Assembly: GCF_049319665.1 (NCBI RefSeq)
Contig: NZ_JBMOUD010000007.1
Location: 1 to 64,000, forward strand
Direction: 5' to 3'
Length of the DNA: 64,000 nt
Origin: JBMOUD01 sp049319665
GTDB taxonomy: Bacteria; Pseudomonadota; Gammaproteobacteria; Enterobacterales; Enterobacteriaceae
In this document: piece by piece, positions 16,335-25,139 of the stretch
Layout: every line of letters begins with the position of its first letter
Position numbering within the stretch: position 1 is the first letter of the stretch
Notes under the pieces: generated by a model
What the model was told of the DNA's origin: nothing
Databases searched by the model: none
What the model saw: only the letters and a program-made list of their open reading frames with translations
Made by a program: the position numbers and the translations under genes

Positions 16335-17226
16335 ACAGCAAGATGCCTCTGTCGCCGAAGGATATAACCACGGCTATCTGGATGAACAGACCAAACGCAT
16401 GATCCGCCGCGGCATTCTCAAAGCGGTGGCGATCCCCGGTTACCAAGTGCCTTTTGCCGGGCGCGAAATGCCAATGCCTTACGGTTGGGGAACCGGCGGT
16501 ATTCAGCTCACTGCCAGCCTGATTGGTCAACAGGACGTGTTGAAAGTGATCGACCAAGGGGCCGATGACACCACTAACGCCGTGTCTATCCGCAAGTTCT
16601 TCCAACGTGTTGCCGGCGTAGAAGTGACAGAACGTACCAAAGAAGCCACGCTTATCCAAACGCGTCACCGTATTCCAGAAGCACCGTTGCAAGAAGATCA
16701 GATTCTTATCTTCCAAGTGCCGATCCCTGAGCCGCTGCGCTTTATCGAGCCACGAGAAACCGAAACCCGCAAGATGCACGCGCTGGAAGAGTACGGTGTG
16801 ATGCAAGTGAAGTTGTATGAAGATATCGCGCGGTTTGGCCATATCGCGACGACTTATGCTTATCCGGTCAAGGTAAACGATCGCTACGTGATGGATCCCT
16901 CACCTATCCCAAAATTCGATAACCCGAAAATGAACCAGATGGCGGCGTTGCAACTCTTTGGTGCCGGTCGTGAAAAGCGTATTTATGCGCTGCCACCGTT
17001 TACTAAAGTTGAGAGCCTAGATTTCGAGGATCACCCTTTCACCGTGCAGCAATGGGATGAACCTTGCGCCATCTGTGGTTCTAAACACAGTTATTTAGAC
17101 GAAGTGGTGCTCGATGATGTCGGCAACCATATGTTTGTCTGCTCCGACACCGACTATTGCGCCGAACAACTTGCGCTGCAAAGTGCAGCATCCACGGCCC
17201 CTTCCGATGAGGCGACTTCACGATGA
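16324..17226 (+). CDS. phnJ: Carbon-phosphorus lyase PhnJ (radical SAM)
   Basis: Radical-SAM enzyme that cleaves the C-P bond of 5-phosphoribosyl-1-phosphonate, giving the alkane and a cyclic phosphate. In this 300-residue protein the unusual C-terminal cluster cysteines are C248, C251 and C273, with C279 matching the thiyl-radical Cys of E. coli (C272). Spacing CX2CX21C and the final CX5C agree exactly. It is about 19 residues longer than E. coli PhnJ, mostly at the two ends. It overlaps phnI upstream and shares ATGA with phnK. Confidence 0.96.
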   Translation: MKSKQQDASVAEGYNHGYLDEQTKRMIRRGILKAVAIPGYQVPFAGREMPMPYGWGTGGIQLTASLIGQQDVLKVIDQGADDTTNAVSIRKFFQRVAGVEVTERTKEATLIQTRHRIPEAPLQEDQILIFQVPIPEPLRFIEPRETETRKMHALEEYGVMQVKLYEDIARFGHIATTYAYPVKVNDRYVMDPSPIPKFDNPKMNQMAALQLFGAGREKRIYALPPFTKVESLDFEDHPFTVQQWDEPCAICGSKHSYLDEVVLDDVGNHMFVCSDTDYCAEQLALQSAASTAPSDEATSR

Positions 17227-18011
17227 ACTCTCAGACTCAGGCGCAAACGCCACTGCTGTCAGTCGATAATCTGACCCATCTGTACGCGCCGGGCAAAGGC
17301 TTTATGGATGTCTCTTTCCAGCTTTATCCAGGCGAAGTGCTGGGGATCGTCGGTGAATCTGGCTCAGGTAAAACCACGCTACTGCAATCGATCTCTGCAC
17401 GCTTGGCACCGCAAGCTGGGAAGGTGATTTATCACAACGGCAATCAGGCAGCGCAATCACTGTATGACATGTCGGAAAGCGATCGCCGTCGTCTGCTGCG
17501 TACCGATTGGGGCGTAGTGCATCAGCATCCAATGGACGGTTTACGTCCGCAGGTTTCCGCAGGCGGTAATATCGGCGAACGCTTGATGGCAATTGGTGAA
17601 CGTAATTACGCCAATATCCGCCAACAAGCAACGAAATGGCTGGAAGATGTCGAGATCCCGGTTAATCGTCTGGATGACCTGCCAACGACGTTTTCTGGTG
17701 GCATGCAGCAACGTCTGCAAATTGCCCGCAATTTAGTGACGCACCCACGCTTGGTATTTATGGATGAACCAACCGGTGGATTGGACGTTTCTGTTCAGGC
17801 ACGTCTGCTGGATTTGCTGCGCACTCTGGTGGTGGAAATGCAACTGGCCGTGGTCATTGTTACCCATGATTTGGGCGTTGCCCGCCTGCTAGCTAACCGA
17901 TTGCTGGTGATGAAACAAGGTCAGGTGGTGGAAAGCGGATTAACTGACCGTGTGCTCGACGATCCGCATCACCCTTACACCCAGTTATTAGTGTCGTCGG
18001 TGCTGTCGTAA
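17223..18011 (+). CDS. phnK: C-P lyase complex ATP-binding protein PhnK
   Basis: ABC-type ATPase of 262 residues with Walker A GESGSGKTT, signature TFSGGMQQRLQIARNL, Walker B RLVFMDEPTGGLD and switch His in VTHDLG. Unlike transporter ATPases it docks on the PhnGHIJ core in E. coli. Its start shares ATGA with the phnJ stop. An 87-nt gap follows before phnL, the largest inside the cluster. Confidence 0.94.
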   Translation: MNSQTQAQTPLLSVDNLTHLYAPGKGFMDVSFQLYPGEVLGIVGESGSGKTTLLQSISARLAPQAGKVIYHNGNQAAQSLYDMSESDRRRLLRTDWGVVHQHPMDGLRPQVSAGGNIGERLMAIGERNYANIRQQATKWLEDVEIPVNRLDDLPTTFSGGMQQRLQIARNLVTHPRLVFMDEPTGGLDVSVQARLLDLLRTLVVEMQLAVVIVTHDLGVARLLANRLLVMKQGQVVESGLTDRVLDDPHHPYTQLLVSSVLS

Positions 18012-18098
18012 TTTCAGCACCGCCGTGAGCAATGCCAGCGGATAAGTGATTGCCAAGGTAATCGCTTACAAATAGCCAAATATAAGAGTGATCAGACT

Positions 18099-18809
18099 AT
18101 GACAACCAGGCTTAGGGTTGAGAATCTCAGTAAGACCTTCGTATTACATAATCAGCAAGGTATTCGTCTGCCGGTGTTTACCGACGCATGTTTAGAGGTA
18201 AATGCCGGTGAATGCGTGGTGTTACACGGCCATTCAGGCAGTGGGAAATCGACGCTGTTACGCTCGCTTTATGGTAATTACCTGCCAGATAGCGGCCAGA
18301 TTTGGGTCGGTCACCAAGGTGAGATGGTCGAGCTGGTCGCGGCCGAAGCGCGCCAAATTTTGGCCGTGCGTCGCCACAGTTTAGGCTGGGTCAGCCAGTT
18401 CTTGCGGGTGATCCCTCGTATCAGTGCATTGAATCTGGTGATGCAGCCCTTGCTGGAGTTGGGCGTAGATAAAGCCGAGTGTGAAGAGCGCGCCAGCACC
18501 TTATTGACCCATCTGAATGTGCCACAACGCCTCTGGCATCTGGCACCGTCAACCTTCTCTGGCGGTGAACAACAGCGCGTGAATATTGCCCGTGGATTTA
18601 TTGTCGATTACCCGATTTTACTGCTCGATGAACCGACCGCTTCGCTGGACGCCACCAACCGCGCAGCCGTCGTTACCCTGATTCAACAAGCCAAACAACG
18701 CGGTGCCGCTATTGTCGGTATTTTCCACGACGAAGATGTCCGCGACCAAGTTGCCGACAGGCTCTATACCATGACGCCAGCGTCAGTCTCTGCCGAGGTT
18801 CAACCATGA
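18099..18809 (+). CDS. phnL: C-P lyase complex ATP-binding protein PhnL
   Basis: Second ABC-type ATPase, 236 residues, with Walker A GHSGSGKST, signature FSGGEQQRVNIARGF and Walker B ILLLDEPTASLD. PhnL binds on PhnK in the known complex. It shares ATGA with the phnM start. Confidence 0.94.
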   Translation: MTTRLRVENLSKTFVLHNQQGIRLPVFTDACLEVNAGECVVLHGHSGSGKSTLLRSLYGNYLPDSGQIWVGHQGEMVELVAAEARQILAVRRHSLGWVSQFLRVIPRISALNLVMQPLLELGVDKAECEERASTLLTHLNVPQRLWHLAPSTFSGGEQQRVNIARGFIVDYPILLLDEPTASLDATNRAAVVTLIQQAKQRGAAIVGIFHDEDVRDQVADRLYTMTPASVSAEVQP

Positions 18810-19942
18810 TTATCAATAACGTTAAACTGGTGTTGGAAAACGAAGTCGTTGAGGGATCATTAGCAGTAAAAAATGGCGTGATCAGCGCCTTTGCCGATAC
18901 GAATAGTCAGTTGCCAGAAGCGATTAATGGCGAAGGCGGTTGGTTAATGCCGGGTTTTATCGAGCTACATACCGATAACCTGGATAAATTCTTTACCCCG
19001 CGCCCTAAGGTTGACTGGCCTGCCTACTCCGCAATGAGCAGCCACGATGCGTTGATGGTGGCTAGCGGTATTACCACCGTGCTTGATGCTATCGCCGTAG
19101 GCGATGTGCGCGATGGTGGGCACCGCTTAGATAACCTGCAAAAAATGATTGGCGCAGTACGCAATAGCGAGCAAGCGGGTCTCAATCGCGCTGAACACCG
19201 TTTGCACCTGCGTTGCGAGCTGCCGCATGAGTCAACATTGCCATTGTTTGAAGAGTTTATGAACATCCCAGAATTGGGGCTGGTCTCGTTAATGGATCAC
19301 TCACCTGGTCAGCGCCAATTCTCGACGCCAGAAAAATACCGCGAATATTATCAAGGCAAATACCGTCTCAATGACGATGAGATGGAAGCTTTCCAGGAAT
19401 CACAAATAGCTAATTCTCTGCGCTGGGCCAAGCCAAACCGCATGGCGATTGCTGAGCATTGCAACCGTCTGGGCATTGCGCTCGCTAGCCATGATGATGC
19501 AACCGCTGCCCACGTAGCCGAGTCTAAAGCACTAGGCAGCGTGATCGCTGAGTTCCCGACTACCGAGGAAGCAGCATACGCTTCTCATCAGCAAGGGCTG
19601 CAAGTATTGATGGGAGCGCCAAATATTATCCGTGGTGGCTCGCATTCCGGTAACGTAGCGGCACAGCATCTCGCCTCTTTAGGCCTGCTGGATATTCTGT
19701 CTTCTGACTATTATCCCGCCAGCTTGATAGATGCCGTGTTCCGTATTGCACTGGACGAAAGCAACGCCTTTGGCCTGTCACAAGCCGTAGCGCTGGTGAC
19801 GCGTAACCCAGCAACGGCATTGAGCTTGCAAGACCGGGGTGTGATTGCCGAAGGCAAACGTGCGGACTTAGTGCTGGCGCGTGCGCATCAAGGCCATCAC
19901 TACGTACACAACGTGTGGCGCCAAGGAAAGCAGGTATTTTAA
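18806..19942 (+). CDS. phnM: Ribose-1-phosphonate triphosphate diphosphatase PhnM
   Basis: Amidohydrolase-family enzyme that removes pyrophosphate from ribose-1-phosphonate-5-triphosphate, feeding PhnJ. 378 residues closely matching E. coli PhnM, with metal-binding segments IELHTDNLDK (near residue 55) and ASHDDATAAHVAES (near 230) and the C-terminal WRQGKQVF. The stop overlaps the phnN ATG by one base (TAATG). Confidence 0.95.
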   Translation: MIINNVKLVLENEVVEGSLAVKNGVISAFADTNSQLPEAINGEGGWLMPGFIELHTDNLDKFFTPRPKVDWPAYSAMSSHDALMVASGITTVLDAIAVGDVRDGGHRLDNLQKMIGAVRNSEQAGLNRAEHRLHLRCELPHESTLPLFEEFMNIPELGLVSLMDHSPGQRQFSTPEKYREYYQGKYRLNDDEMEAFQESQIANSLRWAKPNRMAIAEHCNRLGIALASHDDATAAHVAESKALGSVIAEFPTTEEAAYASHQQGLQVLMGAPNIIRGGSHSGNVAAQHLASLGLLDILSSDYYPASLIDAVFRIALDESNAFGLSQAVALVTRNPATALSLQDRGVIAEGKRADLVLARAHQGHHYVHNVWRQGKQVF

Positions 19943-20520
19943 TGAGCCGATTACTCTATCTGGTGGGGCCTTCCGGCTCAGGCAAAGATAGCCTGCTGGA
20001 CGCGCTTCGTGACCAACAGCCGCCGGGTTTTATCGTCGCCCATCGCTATATTACTCGCCCGGCTAGCGCCGGGTCTGAGAACCATGTTGCGCTGAGCGTC
20101 GAGGAGTATCAAAAACGCCGTGAGTTGGGTTTGTTTGCACTGCATTGGGACGCACATCAAACCCACTACGCGCTAGGTATTGAGATTGATTTGTGGATGC
20201 AGCAAGGGTTGAACGTTATCGCTAACGGCTCGCGAGAGTATTTGCAGCAAGCACAGCAACGTTACGGCGAGCGCCTGCTGCCGATCTGTTTGCATGTTTC
20301 ACCCTCGGTACTGGAGAAACGCTTGCAACAACGAGGACGAGAAAACGGCGAGCAAATTAGCGCACGCCTACAACGTGCAGCGGATTATCAGCACATGTTG
20401 CCTGCTAACTGCCATTTGCTGGCCAATGATGGAGCATTGCAAGATACGCTGGCCGAACTGCTGGCGTTAATCTGCCCAATGCAGCCGATAATTGAAGGGG
20501 AAATGCCCTCATGCAATTGA
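19942..20520 (+). CDS. phnN: Ribose 1,5-bisphosphokinase PhnN
   Basis: P-loop kinase that turns ribose 1,5-bisphosphate into PRPP, linking phosphonate breakdown to nucleotide synthesis. 192 residues from MSRLLYLVGPSGSGKDSLLD, where GPSGSGKD is the Walker A loop. The frame is open to 19915, but the ATG at 19942 overlaps the phnM stop and fits the family. The end overlaps phnP by 10 nt. Confidence 0.94.
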   Translation: MSRLLYLVGPSGSGKDSLLDALRDQQPPGFIVAHRYITRPASAGSENHVALSVEEYQKRRELGLFALHWDAHQTHYALGIEIDLWMQQGLNVIANGSREYLQQAQQRYGERLLPICLHVSPSVLEKRLQQRGRENGEQISARLQRAADYQHMLPANCHLLANDGALQDTLAELLALICPMQPIIEGEMPSCN

Positions 20521-21278
20521 CGTTTCTCGGTAGCGGCGGCGCGCAACAGGTGCCGGTTTTTGGTTGTGATTGTGTGGTCTGTGAACGCGCACGGTTGCAG
20601 CCAGAGTTTCGCCGACTGCCTTGCAGTGCACAGATAATCTATGACGGAGAGTTAACCTTGATTGATGCCGGTTTGCATCAGTTAGCGGAGATATTTCGTG
20701 CGGGGCAAATTCAACGTTTTTTGCTGACACATTATCATATGGATCACGTTCAGGGACTATTTCCTCTACGTTGGGGGATGGGTCAAACCATTCCGGTCTT
20801 CGGCCCACCGGATAACCAAGGCTGTGATGACCTGTTCAAACACCCCGGGATATTAGATTTCCAACCACCATTCCAGGCTTTGGTGCCGCAACAAGTCGGT
20901 GCCCTTTTGGTCACGCCAATCCCGCTTAATCATTCCAAAGTGACTTACGGCTATTTGATTCAACATCCGTCAGATCATCATGATAGAAGCGTCTCTCTCG
21001 CCTATCTAACCGATACCGCGGGTTTACCCGATGTCAGCAAGGCATTTTTGCAGAGCGTGAGCCTTGATCTGTTAGTGCTCGACTGCAGTCATCCACCGCG
21101 TAGTAAACCTGACCGTAATCATAATGATATTCATCAAGCATTGGAGATTCATCGCCAGCTAGTACCTAAGCAGACGTTGCTGACACACGTCAGCCACCTG
21201 CTGGATGCCTGGCTGATGGATAATCATTTACCGAAAGGGGTCGACGTGGCGCGGGATAATATGGTGATTACATTATGA
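20511..21278 (+). CDS. phnP: Phosphoribosyl 1,2-cyclic phosphate phosphodiesterase PhnP
   Basis: Metallo-beta-lactamase-fold enzyme that opens 5-phosphoribosyl 1,2-cyclic phosphate, the PhnJ product, to ribose 1,5-bisphosphate. 255 residues with the metal motif LLTHYHMDHVQGL, later ligands in LPLNHSKV-like (IPLNHSK) and SDTAGLPD-like (TDTAGLPD) segments, and HVSH near the C terminus. Last gene of the cluster; phnO, which lies between phnN and phnP in E. coli, is absent. Confidence 0.94.
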   Translation: MQLTFLGSGGAQQVPVFGCDCVVCERARLQPEFRRLPCSAQIIYDGELTLIDAGLHQLAEIFRAGQIQRFLLTHYHMDHVQGLFPLRWGMGQTIPVFGPPDNQGCDDLFKHPGILDFQPPFQALVPQQVGALLVTPIPLNHSKVTYGYLIQHPSDHHDRSVSLAYLTDTAGLPDVSKAFLQSVSLDLLVLDCSHPPRSKPDRNHNDIHQALEIHRQLVPKQTLLTHVSHLLDAWLMDNHLPKGVDVARDNMVITL

Positions 21279-21289
21279 TGGCTAAGGGG

Positions 21290-21700
21290 CGGCGGCAATG
21301 ATTTAAAGGCGTTTATGGCTGCTCGGAGTAGATTTGGTCGCTTATTCACTCAGCTGATATATGCCAACGTTACCGCTCGCGCCCAGCAGGGGCTTTTCGG
21401 CGAAAGCCCCTGCACCCAACGCCTGCGCTTAGCTTATCGGGTCGCTGCGCGACTGCCCGCGCTTACTGCTTCGGCCGGGCGGGTCGGCTGAGACGGGCGT
21501 CCTGCCCGGCTCAACCTAAATCGGTCGTCCATGACCGATTTCCCCTGGCCTTATGCGTTCGCTTGGCCGATAAGATGCGCTATTGAAGGTCAACGGCTAG
21601 GTCAAGGCCAACAGCTAGGTCAAGGTCAACAGCTAGGTCAAGGTCAATAGTTAGGTCAAGGTCAACGAAGCAAGAGTGAATAGGCTGGTTAGGGTCGGAT
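21290..21700. repeat. GC-rich structured repeat region downstream of phnP
   Basis: No gene is visible in 21279-21719. The left part carries strong hairpins: GCAGGGGCTTT/AAAGCCCCTGC at 21386-21413 and AAATCGGTC/GACCGATTT at 21518-21541, with GGCCGGGC-type complementary tracts between them. The right part is a tandem array (listed separately). It lies in the convergent gap between phnP and yhbP. The layout of hairpins plus tandem array suggests a dispersed non-coding element, but only one copy is in this window, and it differs from copies A and B. Confidence 0.6.
21586..21666. repeat. 18-bp tandem repeat array
   Basis: Three full units of AGGTCAAGGTCAACAGCT-type sequence start at 21599, 21617 and 21635, with partial units on both sides. 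Units differ by one to three bases. There are no unique spacers, so this is a minisatellite, not a CRISPR array. Confidence 0.9.
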
Positions 21701-21719
21701 TCATCACTTGATCAGCTTT

Positions 21720-22157
21720 TTACTGGGAGCGACTCCAGAAGATTTTTTTGCCGAATCCCAGGACGTTATCGGTCATTTTGATATCGCTGAGGCTAAGCTG
21801 CCAGATTGGGGCTTTCATTACTTTGGCGACCGGGAAGCGTTTACAGTAGAGGTGACGGGCTCGCTGCTCGTCTTCACCCTGCAAGATTGTCGCTTGCGCA
21901 CTAAATTGAATGCCTTTGATCAGCGCCACGCTTTTAATCTGCGCTGAAATCGTGCCGACGACCTGTGGATTTTGCTGCATCAGCGCGCCGTGACGGGTTT
22001 TAAGCTCGGTCATCAGGTACAGCGTCATGTTTTCAGGATCTGTGACGTAGAAACAGCTGGCGCACCACATATCGCCATCGGCTTGAGCACACAGGCTCAG
22101 GACATGATTCTTGCGCAAATACTTGCTGATATGCGCTAATTCATCAGGGTTGCTCAT
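21720..22157 (-). CDS. yhbP: YhbP family protein (UPF0306)
   Basis: 145 residues matching enterobacterial YhbP (147 in E. coli), a small protein with a flavin-reductase/PNPOx-like split-barrel pattern (HVLSLCAQADGDMWCASCFYV, then MTLYLMTELKTRHG). Its biochemical role is unknown. The ATG at 22157 follows GGAGC. It is divergent from yhbQ, as in E. coli. Confidence 0.88.
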   Translation of the reverse strand: MSNPDELAHISKYLRKNHVLSLCAQADGDMWCASCFYVTDPENMTLYLMTELKTRHGALMQQNPQVVGTISAQIKSVALIKGIQFSAQATILQGEDEQRARHLYCKRFPVAKVMKAPIWQLSLSDIKMTDNVLGFGKKIFWSRSQ

Positions 22158-22283
22158 CGTAGCTCCTTATCATCACTTGCCTGCCAGTGTAACGTGCCGC
22201 GAGTAATCATATCGATGTTTTACTTCACTTATTACTCGCGCTATGAATTAATCGTCAGCAGATTTGCTTAGAGACTCGATCGC

Positions 22284-22619
22284 ATGACAGCTAGCCTTGC
22301 ACTCAATACTACTTGGTATCTTTATATGTTGCGGACATCGTCCGACATGCTTTATACCGGTATTACCACCGATGTTGAGCGGCGATTAATACAGCATCAA
22401 TCAGGTAAAGGGGCCAAGTCATTGCGCGGTAAAGGTGAACTCACGTTAGTTTATTATTGTGTAGCTGGCGATCGCTCATTAGCATCGAAATTAGAATGGC
22501 AGGTAAAGCAGTTAGCGAAAAAACAAAAAGAAAAATTGGTCGTTGCAAAACCGGATTGTTTGCAAAACTATCTTGCTGAAATGATAGAAAAGAGTATTAG
22601 TAAAAAAAACAATAAATAA
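22284..22619 (+). CDS. yhbQ: GIY-YIG nuclease-superfamily protein YhbQ
   Basis: 111 residues with a compact GIY-YIG domain: WYLYMLRTSSDMLYTGITTD provides the two-strand YLY...YTG motif, R in ERRLIQHQ is the catalytic-type Arg, and E in LASKLEWQVK the metal-binding-type Glu. E. coli YhbQ has 100 residues and has been linked to DNA processing in vitro. The lysine-rich tail KSISKKNNK is longer than usual. A terminator follows at once. Confidence 0.9.
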   Translation: MTASLALNTTWYLYMLRTSSDMLYTGITTDVERRLIQHQSGKGAKSLRGKGELTLVYYCVAGDRSLASKLEWQVKQLAKKQKEKLVVAKPDCLQNYLAEMIEKSISKKNNK

Positions 22620-22640
22620 GGGGCGGATTTTTCGCCCCTT
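22618..22640. terminator. Terminator between yhbQ and porin gene, bidirectional
   Basis: AAGGGGCG/CGCCCCTT with a 7-nt loop, starting at the yhbQ stop codon. AT-rich tails follow on both strands, so it can serve yhbQ (plus) and the converging porin gene (minus). Confidence 0.75.
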
Positions 22641-22672
22641 ATTATTACTTAATAATGTTATTAGTTAATACA

Positions 22673-24034
22673 TTATAGTGAAACGTTAACCATTACGCCG
22701 CCAATAAAGGCATCTTTAACCTGGCTCACTGCACCTGGTGCAGAAATATATTGCAGGTTTGGACGAACTGTCAGCCAGTTTGTCGCTTTGATGCCGTAGT
22801 AAAGTTCATAGTCATATTCTGAACCGTGCTGCACCGGCAAATAAGTTGGGTTATTGTAGCTATTCACGCCGTTAGCATCGTTTTGTTGACGCTGGGTTTG
22901 TGAAAAATCACTGTTAACATGAATACGACCTACGCCGAAACCAATTTCATCCTGCGGACGCGCATCAAAGAGCCCGACATAAGTGAAGGCAATAGACTGG
23001 AAGTTATCAGTTTTCGACGTTTTCTTGTCATTCATCACGCCTTGAACAGTCAGCGTCAAACCACGGCTGGCATCGCCATTGACGGACGTAATCTGCTGTT
23101 GTGCCAACAGATAGCCACCGTAAGCGTGCGCAGTATCGCCATATTGCTGAGCGCCGTTGCTGTCGATATAAGAAGTATGATAAACGTCGCCGTTAGTTGA
23201 GCTGTAATAGGCACCAATTTTGTATTTGCCCGGTAATTTTTCTGCGCCCAATTTCGGCAACCAGCCAATCTCTACCGGTACCAGGTTACCAACCGTTCCT
23301 TTGGTATCTAAACGGAAACCATTACCGCTATCGTAGTTTTTAGGGTTTTGATTGTAGATCCCCACCTGGGTATAAATTTCAGGTGTGAAGTTCAACTTGA
23401 TACGGCCACCCCATTGAGAGACAGGCCAGTTGTACCAACGATCGCCGCGCCAGTTACCCGCAGCACCGCTGCCCATGGTCAGGTTTTCAAAGTTGCTGTT
23501 CAGTGAGTCGAAATCTTCACCCACGGTCACACGACCCAATTTAATGTCCAGCGCATCGTTGAAATAGCCCTGGCGTAACCACAATTGGGTCAGACGCGTG
23601 GTTTGCCCACGGCCCCAGACTTCTTGTGAAGACGAGAGCGTGCCCACACGCGGATCGCCAGTGACATCATTGTTCAGGTTACGGCCATTACGGTTAGTGA
23701 CGGTGAATTGGAATTCTGTATCGCTCCAGTTCAGTAGCTTATCTAAGTCTAGATTGACCCCAAAACCCCATTGATCGGCATAACGAGCGGTAGTTGATGT
23801 GCGATGGCCGCCAGCAAAATTACTTGCCGCTTCACCTGTATAGTTAATTTGGAAATCAACACCTTCTTGCTTCCAATTAGTTCTCGCACCGCCCCAATCT
23901 CCAAGCATATAAGGAGAATCCATTGAGAATGGCTCGGCTGTCGAAGCAGCAAAACTACTCCCAGTGGCAAACAGCAGTCCAAGTGAACAAGCAAGGCTAA
24001 GTTTTTTAAAACGGAACGGGATTTGGCTGGCCAC
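22673..24034 (-). CDS. OprB-type carbohydrate porin
   Basis: Outer-membrane beta-barrel of the OprB family. 453 residues starting with a clear signal peptide (KKLSLACSLGLLFATGSSFA, cleaved near residue 29), then the family hallmark YMLGDWGGARTNWKQEGVDF and alternating strand patterns to a C terminus ending in VNVSL. OprB proteins mostly pass sugars; the substrate here cannot be told. No sugar operon adjoins it, so it is expressed alone, with a 515-nt AT-rich upstream region that invites regulation. Confidence 0.85.
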   Translation of the reverse strand: MASQIPFRFKKLSLACSLGLLFATGSSFAASTAEPFSMDSPYMLGDWGGARTNWKQEGVDFQINYTGEAASNFAGGHRTSTTARYADQWGFGVNLDLDKLLNWSDTEFQFTVTNRNGRNLNNDVTGDPRVGTLSSSQEVWGRGQTTRLTQLWLRQGYFNDALDIKLGRVTVGEDFDSLNSNFENLTMGSGAAGNWRGDRWYNWPVSQWGGRIKLNFTPEIYTQVGIYNQNPKNYDSGNGFRLDTKGTVGNLVPVEIGWLPKLGAEKLPGKYKIGAYYSSTNGDVYHTSYIDSNGAQQYGDTAHAYGGYLLAQQQITSVNGDASRGLTLTVQGVMNDKKTSKTDNFQSIAFTYVGLFDARPQDEIGFGVGRIHVNSDFSQTQRQQNDANGVNSYNNPTYLPVQHGSEYDYELYYGIKATNWLTVRPNLQYISAPGAVSQVKDAFIGGVMVNVSL

Positions 24035-24084
24035 GTTAGATTCCTTAAATAATCAAAAGTTCAGTAGCAGCAATATTATTATAC

Positions 24085-24096
24085 TTAGCATGCTAA
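24085..24096. promoter_or_regulatory. 12-bp palindrome upstream of porin gene
   Basis: TTAGCATGCTAA is a perfect palindrome about 50 bp upstream of the porin ATG, a position suited to an operator. A TGTGA half-site follows at 24099, but its partner half is poor, so CRP is not claimed. Confidence 0.4.
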
Positions 24097-24479
24097 ACTG
24101 TGACCTAGATTGGATTATTTAACACTAAAAAATTAAACCAGCGAAAATAAATTAAATAATATTTTAACCCTTCGAGATAATCGCATTTTTTGTTTAAAAT
24201 AAATCAAAATTGTTATACTAAGTTTATTATCACTGTATGGAATGAAAAATTCACTATAGTTAACAAGACACCGTCTCACTGGAGAAACATACGATTATTT
24301 ACACACAACTGACAAAACTTTAATAAAGCAGTTGATAATAACTCGACTTATTACTTGTTCCATTTATAAGCGGATATAACGGTCTGGATGATTAACTTTA
24401 TAAAAGTTAAAAAGTAACGCTGAAAATAAAAATAGAATGACAGAATAAATATGTAATCCGCTAAATTAAACCAGTAACT

Positions 24480-24514
24480 CAGGGTAAGAAAGAAATATCC
24501 CTTACCCTGTTTTT
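24480..24514 (+). terminator. Orphan rightward intrinsic terminator
   Basis: CAGGGTAAG and CTTACCCTG form a 9-bp stem followed by TTTTT on the plus strand. No plus-strand gene lies upstream: both neighbours are on the minus strand. On the minus strand no T-run follows the stem. The rest of 24035-24549 is AT-rich with no ORF. An unannotated small RNA ending at about 24514 would explain it. Confidence 0.6.
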
Positions 24515-24549
24515 CATTGAAAACGAAACTCTATAAAACAACGTTGTAT

Positions 24550-25053
24550 TTACTCACCAATCGGCATATACCCTTGCCATTCTGGAGTATAAGGTTGCCC
24601 ATGTGGATTCTCTTGCAAATGGATATAAAATTCACCCATTTTTTCAAGCAATAGACAATCATCTACGTCCTTAAGATTGTCTTTATGTTGATGATCAACG
24701 CCATTGAGAAGAGCACTGAGTCCTTTAGCTTTGGCCTCTTTTACATCGCCAGCGACAAAGAGATCAAATTCATGTAATTCGGCTAAGGTGTCTGGCCTGT
24801 AACCACCTGCATTGACGAAATATAGACGTTTACTACCAGTATAAGGTTGTTTTGAAAGAGTAATATCGTAGCCATCGGCCCATTTGATATTGGCATATCC
24901 ATCAAGGTGAATTTTGTCTTTATCACCAAACCAGGCCGCTCTTAATAAAGGGATCGCCTCTTCTGGCTTATTCACGGCGGCAAACTGAATATCATGAACT
25001 TCAATATTCGATTTTCCCGCATTACCTCCAACATAAAAAATATACAAATTCAT
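24550..25053 (-). CDS. DUF1543 domain protein
   Basis: 167 residues beginning MNLYIFYVGGNAGKSNIEVH and rich in short strands (IQFAAVNKPEEAIPLLRAAW, KRLYFVNAGGY). I recognise this as DUF1543, a family without known function. No signal peptide or membrane segment. It lies alone on the minus strand downstream of yhbS, with an 86-nt gap. Confidence 0.7.
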   Translation of the reverse strand: MNLYIFYVGGNAGKSNIEVHDIQFAAVNKPEEAIPLLRAAWFGDKDKIHLDGYANIKWADGYDITLSKQPYTGSKRLYFVNAGGYRPDTLAELHEFDLFVAGDVKEAKAKGLSALLNGVDHQHKDNLKDVDDCLLLEKMGEFYIHLQENPHGQPYTPEWQGYMPIGE

Positions 25054-25139
25054 AAACTTACCAATTCATTCGTCACTATGGTTATCAGCATGGCCGCACG
25101 GCAAAAAATCAAGAGTTTCCCCTCGTTTTACTGCAACCT

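Noticed and set aside
21586..21666. 18-bp repeats that might suggest a CRISPR array
   Set aside because: Units are head to tail with no unique spacers and no cas genes nearby; it is a simple tandem array.
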